Positions 5,143 through 7,196 of a DNA stretch of 7,196 nt are shown here, piece by piece. Origin of the DNA: an uncultured Oscillospiraceae bacterium (lineage in GTDB: Bacteria; Bacillota; Clostridia; Oscillospirales; Acutalibacteraceae); assembly GCA_900553525.1 (NCBI GenBank), contig USDZ01000086.1, positions 1-7,196 on the forward strand, written 5' to 3'. Below the pieces are notes generated by a model. It was not told the origin of the DNA and searched no databases. It saw only the letters and a program-made list of their open reading frames with translations. The stretch's first letter is position 1, and each line of letters opens with the position of its first letter. The translations under genes were made by a program, and so were the position numbers.

Positions 5143-5496
5143 ATGACAGTAGCCGATGTAGGGCGCATCCTGGGCGCCAAGGTGATCTCCGGAACCATGC
5201 TGGATACCGAGGTACACAATGCCTGCGGCAGCGACATGATGAGCGACGTGCTTGCCTTTGTCAAGGACCAGTCGGTTTTGCTCACGGGGTTGGTCAATCC
5301 GCAGGTGGTGCGCACCGCGGATATGATGGATATGCTCTGCATCGTCTTTGTGCGGGGCAAGGAACCCACCCCCGAGATGGTGGAACTGGCGAATGACCGC
5401 GGCATCGTGCTGATGAGTACACCGCTGCGGATGTTCACAGCCTGTGGTCTCCTGTATCAAAACGGCCTGTGCGGCGGAGATGAGCCGCGCGGATAA
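5143..5496 (+). CDS. DRTGG-domain protein
   Basis: The 117-residue cytoplasmic protein is almost entirely one DRTGG domain, a ligand-binding or regulatory fold also found fused to other proteins, whose exact role is unknown. Visible family features are the N-terminal TVADVGRILGAKVISG, the central SDMMSDVLAFVKDQSVLLTGL, a second strand-helix unit (MLCIVFVRGKEPTPEMVELANDRG), and the C-terminal LMSTPLRMFTACGLLYQNGL. There is no signal peptide or membrane segment. The ATG at 5143 follows AAAGGA (5126-5131) at a slightly long 11-nt spacing; an ATG at 5138 is out of frame and stops after two codons. As I recall, small DRTGG proteins sit beside RsbW-like ATPases and HydS-type hydrogenase proteins in many Clostridia, as they do here, so a part in the same signalling pathway is likely. 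Confidence 0.85.
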   Translation: MTVADVGRILGAKVISGTMLDTEVHNACGSDMMSDVLAFVKDQSVLLTGLVNPQVVRTADMMDMLCIVFVRGKEPTPEMVELANDRGIVLMSTPLRMFTACGLLYQNGLCGGDEPRG

Positions 5497-5527
5497 GCGG
5501 GTCGTGTTCCATCGGTACGGGCAGGGC

Positions 5528-5560
5528 CGGCTCCCTGTCCGGGAGCCGCGGTATGCGGCT
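5528..5560 (+). promoter_or_regulatory. Two overlapping, mutually exclusive hairpins
   Basis: In the 96-nt gap between the DRTGG and GHKL genes, CGGCTCCC pairs with GGGAGCCG (5528-5535 with 5541-5548, 8 bp, 5-nt loop). AGCCGC (5544-5549) can instead pair with GCGGCT (5555-5560, 5-nt loop). The two stems share AGCCG, so only one can form at a time. No T run follows, so this is not a standard terminator. It could affect RNA processing, or translation of the GHKL gene, whose ribosome-binding site is poor. Confidence 0.4.
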
Positions 5561-5592
5561 GTTCACCAAGTGGAAAAGGCGGGTTTTCGGGT

Positions 5593-6024
5593 ATGAACAT
5601 CAAACTGCATTACGATGTGCCGGGAGACGACTTCACCCGCGCGGGCGAGGCATCCGGCGCGGTTAAGCGGACCCTCAAGCAGCTCGGGTTCCATCCCGAC
5701 GTGGTGCGCCGGGTCTCCATCGCCATGTACGAAGGGGAGATCAACATGGTCATCCACGCCGGCGGGGGTGAGGCGGATGTGGAGATCCTGCCCGACCGGG
5801 TCTCCATGGTCCTGACCGATCACGGCCCCGGCATCCCCGATGTGGAGCAGGCCATGCAGGAGGGGTGGTCTACTGCCCCTGACAAGGTGCGCAACCTCGG
5901 CTTCGGCGCCGGTATGGGCCTGCCCAACATTCGCAAATACACCGATTACATGGATATTAAAACCGAGATCGGCAAAGGCACCCGGATGCTGCTGACCGTG
6001 CTCGTTCCCAAGACGGGCGGCTGA
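5593..6024 (+). CDS. RsbW/SpoIIAB-like GHKL ATPase (anti-sigma factor / serine kinase type)
   Basis: The 143-residue protein is a single GHKL (HATPase_c) domain. The N-box is YEGEINMVIHA (E47 and N51, for Mg-ATP), the G1 box is TDHGPGIPD (D76, G78, G80), the G2 box is GFGAGMGLPNI (103-113), and GKGT lies at 127-130. It lacks any sensor or dimerisation/phosphotransfer domain, so it is not an ordinary histidine kinase; stand-alone domains of this form phosphorylate an anti-sigma-antagonist or bind a sigma factor. No such partner is in the window. The start ATG has only a weak site (AAAAGG at 5574-5579, 13 nt away). It ends 30 nt before the hydrogenase-like gene and probably forms a functional unit with it and with the DRTGG gene. 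That it relays a redox or H2 signal is inference from context. Confidence 0.88.
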   Translation: MNIKLHYDVPGDDFTRAGEASGAVKRTLKQLGFHPDVVRRVSIAMYEGEINMVIHAGGGEADVEILPDRVSMVLTDHGPGIPDVEQAMQEGWSTAPDKVRNLGFGAGMGLPNIRKYTDYMDIKTEIGKGTRMLLTVLVPKTGG

Positions 6025-6054
6025 ACCGGCGGCCTTTCTGCATAAAGGCGGTGA

Positions 6055-7080
6055 ATGCGCATGGACCGGTTTTTTCATTCGGTCACGCTGGAACAAGATA
6101 AATGCGTGGGCTGCACCAACTGCATCAAACGCTGTCCCACCCAGGCCATCCGGGTCCGGGGCGGCAAGGCGCAGATCATCTCCGAACGGTGCATCGACTG
6201 CGGCGAGTGCGTGCGGGTCTGCCCTCACCACGCCAAGAAAGCCAGGCATGACCCCCTGTCCATGCTGGACGGCTTCCGGTGGAAGGTGGCTGTCCCCGCC
6301 CCCGCCCTCTATGGGCAGTTCAATCACCTCGACGATATCGACGTGGTGCTGACCGGGCTGCTGGAGATGGGGTTCGACCAGGTGTTTGAAGTGTCCCGCG
6401 CGGCCGAGATCGTCTCAGACGCCACCCGCCGGATTTTGGCCGACGGCAGTGTCAAAAAGCCGGTGATCAGTTCGGCTTGCCCGGCGGTGGTGAGGCTGAT
6501 CCGGGTGCGGTTTCCGGACTTGTGCGAACACGTCCTGCCTCTGAAGGCCCCGATGGAAGTGGCGGCTATGCTGGCCAGGGAAGAAGCCGTGAAACAGACT
6601 GGATTCGCACCGGAGGAAATCGGCGTGTTTTTTCTCTCCCCCTGCGCGGCCAAAGTCACCGACGTGCGGGTGCCCATCGGCATCCCCCACTCCAACGTGG
6701 ACGGCGTGCTGTCCATCAGCGATCTGTATCCTCGGCTGGTCTCCGCCATGAACCATCTGGACAAGGTGGAGCCTCTGGCCCGGTCGGGCATCATCGGGGT
6801 GAGCTGGTCCTCCATCGGCGGAGAAGCCGCCGGCCTGCTCAACGAGAACCATCTGGCCGCGGACGGCATCGAGAACGTCATCCAGGTGCTGGAGGAGCTG
6901 GAAGACGAAAAGCTGCAGGAGCTGGATTTCATCGAGCTCAACGCCTGCGCGGGGGGCTGCGTGGGGGGCATATTCGCCGCCGAGAACGGCTATGTGGCCC
7001 GCGCGCGGATCCAGCGGCTGCGCAAATATCTGCCGGTTTCTCTCAATCATGCGGAAAAGATTGACAAGGAGCTGGACTGA
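6055..7080 (+). CDS. [FeFe]-hydrogenase-like sensory protein (HydS type), reading frame ended by an in-frame TGA
   Basis: The 341-residue frame has two N-terminal [4Fe-4S] ferredoxin motifs (C17/C20/C23/C27 and C46/C49/C52/C56), then an H-cluster domain. All four expected H-cluster ligands are present: C142 in SSACPAVV, C197 in LSPCAAK, and C298 and C302 in NACAGGCVGG. The residue before C142, a proton-relay cysteine in catalytic enzymes (TSCCP), is alanine, and the second motif begins SPC rather than MPC. These changes fit the putative sensory branch rather than H2-producing HydA. Homologues as I recall them are longer, with a C-terminal Fe-S domain; here the frame stops at TGA 7078-7080 while related sequence continues in the same frame. 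The truncated product would lack that domain. AAAGG lies 6 nt before ATG 6055; ATG 6061 is also possible. It follows the GHKL gene by 30 nt. Confidence 0.88.
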   Translation: MRMDRFFHSVTLEQDKCVGCTNCIKRCPTQAIRVRGGKAQIISERCIDCGECVRVCPHHAKKARHDPLSMLDGFRWKVAVPAPALYGQFNHLDDIDVVLTGLLEMGFDQVFEVSRAAEIVSDATRRILADGSVKKPVISSACPAVVRLIRVRFPDLCEHVLPLKAPMEVAAMLAREEAVKQTGFAPEEIGVFFLSPCAAKVTDVRVPIGIPHSNVDGVLSISDLYPRLVSAMNHLDKVEPLARSGIIGVSWSSIGGEAAGLLNENHLAADGIENVIQVLEELEDEKLQELDFIELNACAGGCVGGIFAAENGYVARARIQRLRKYLPVSLNHAEKIDKELD

Positions 7081-7196
7081 GATACGCCGCTTGAAAATAC
7101 GCCGGTTCTAAAGCTTGACGAGGATTTTTCCGTAGCCATGGCCAAAATGACGGAAATGGAACAAATCGAACAGTCCCTGCCCGGACTTGACTGCGG
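7081..7196 (+). pseudogene. In-frame continuation of the hydrogenase-like gene beyond the TGA (partial, runs off the window)
   Basis: Directly after the TGA the same frame stays open for 38 codons to the window edge. It reads DTPLENTPVLKLDEDFS, then an amphipathic AMAKMTEMEQIEQS and LPGLDCG. In this family, LPGLDCG begins a C-terminal four-cysteine Fe-S domain (CGxCGxPxC). The segment is therefore the natural C-terminal part of the upstream gene, cut off by a stop codon that differs from Trp TGG by one base. An internal ATG at 7138 could allow separate translation but has no good ribosome-binding site. Whether this is a pseudogene, a recoded gene or a split gene cannot be settled here. Confidence 0.7.

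Noticed and set aside
7078..7080. Genome-wide reassignment of TGA to a sense codon
   Set aside because: tcdA ends with TGA at its usual family length and reading through would add non-family sequence. The GHKL gene also ends with TGA, and tryptophan is encoded by TGG throughout.

Overview
The window is about 7.2 kb of moderately GC-rich bacterial DNA, read best as a chromosome segment of an anaerobic member of the Clostridia (Firmicutes), perhaps Ruminococcaceae/Oscillospiraceae-like. The support is type I cohesin and dockerin domains, a Gram-positive cell-wall sorting signal, strong Shine-Dalgarno sites, sigma-A-like promoters, and a sensory-type [FeFe]-hydrogenase gene with a DRTGG gene and a GHKL-kinase gene. 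No genus can be named from the sequence alone.

Region 1 (1-861). A strong intrinsic terminator (36-72) closes a transcript entering from the left. It is followed by a promoter with a dyad in its spacer and a complete small serine recombinase (232-861). Region 2 (862-2806) holds a promoter at 921-949 and then a roughly 340-nt untranslated leader with several good hairpins. Two adjacent genes follow: a very small secreted protein that is only signal peptide, STTGG-repeat linker and type I dockerin (1299-1751), and a wall-anchored protein with one cohesin domain, two CxxC repeats, a Pro-Thr-Asp/Glu stalk and a sorting signal (1781-2758). A 12-bp-stem terminator ends the operon. Together they look like a minimal cohesin-dockerin pair with no enzyme attached, which is the most unusual item here.

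Region 3 (2807-3125) is non-coding and contains a second terminator-like hairpin and a further stem-loop. Region 4 (3126-4886, minus strand) is a housekeeping operon: nadA (quinolinate synthase) followed by tcdA (t6A dehydratase), with a recognisable promoter in front of nadA and a weak terminator after tcdA.

Region 5 (4887-5142) lies between divergent promoters. It has two long hairpins and, on the plus side, a consensus extended -10 promoter whose spacer is a perfect 12-bp palindrome. Region 6 (5143-7196, plus strand) is a probable redox/H2-sensing operon: a DRTGG-domain protein, an RsbW-like GHKL ATPase, and an [FeFe]-hydrogenase-like protein of the putative sensory type. The reading frame of the last gene stops at an in-frame TGA (7078-7080), but the same frame continues to the window edge with family-like sequence ending in LPGLDCG. 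The gene therefore appears to be interrupted by a nonsense codon or recoded there.
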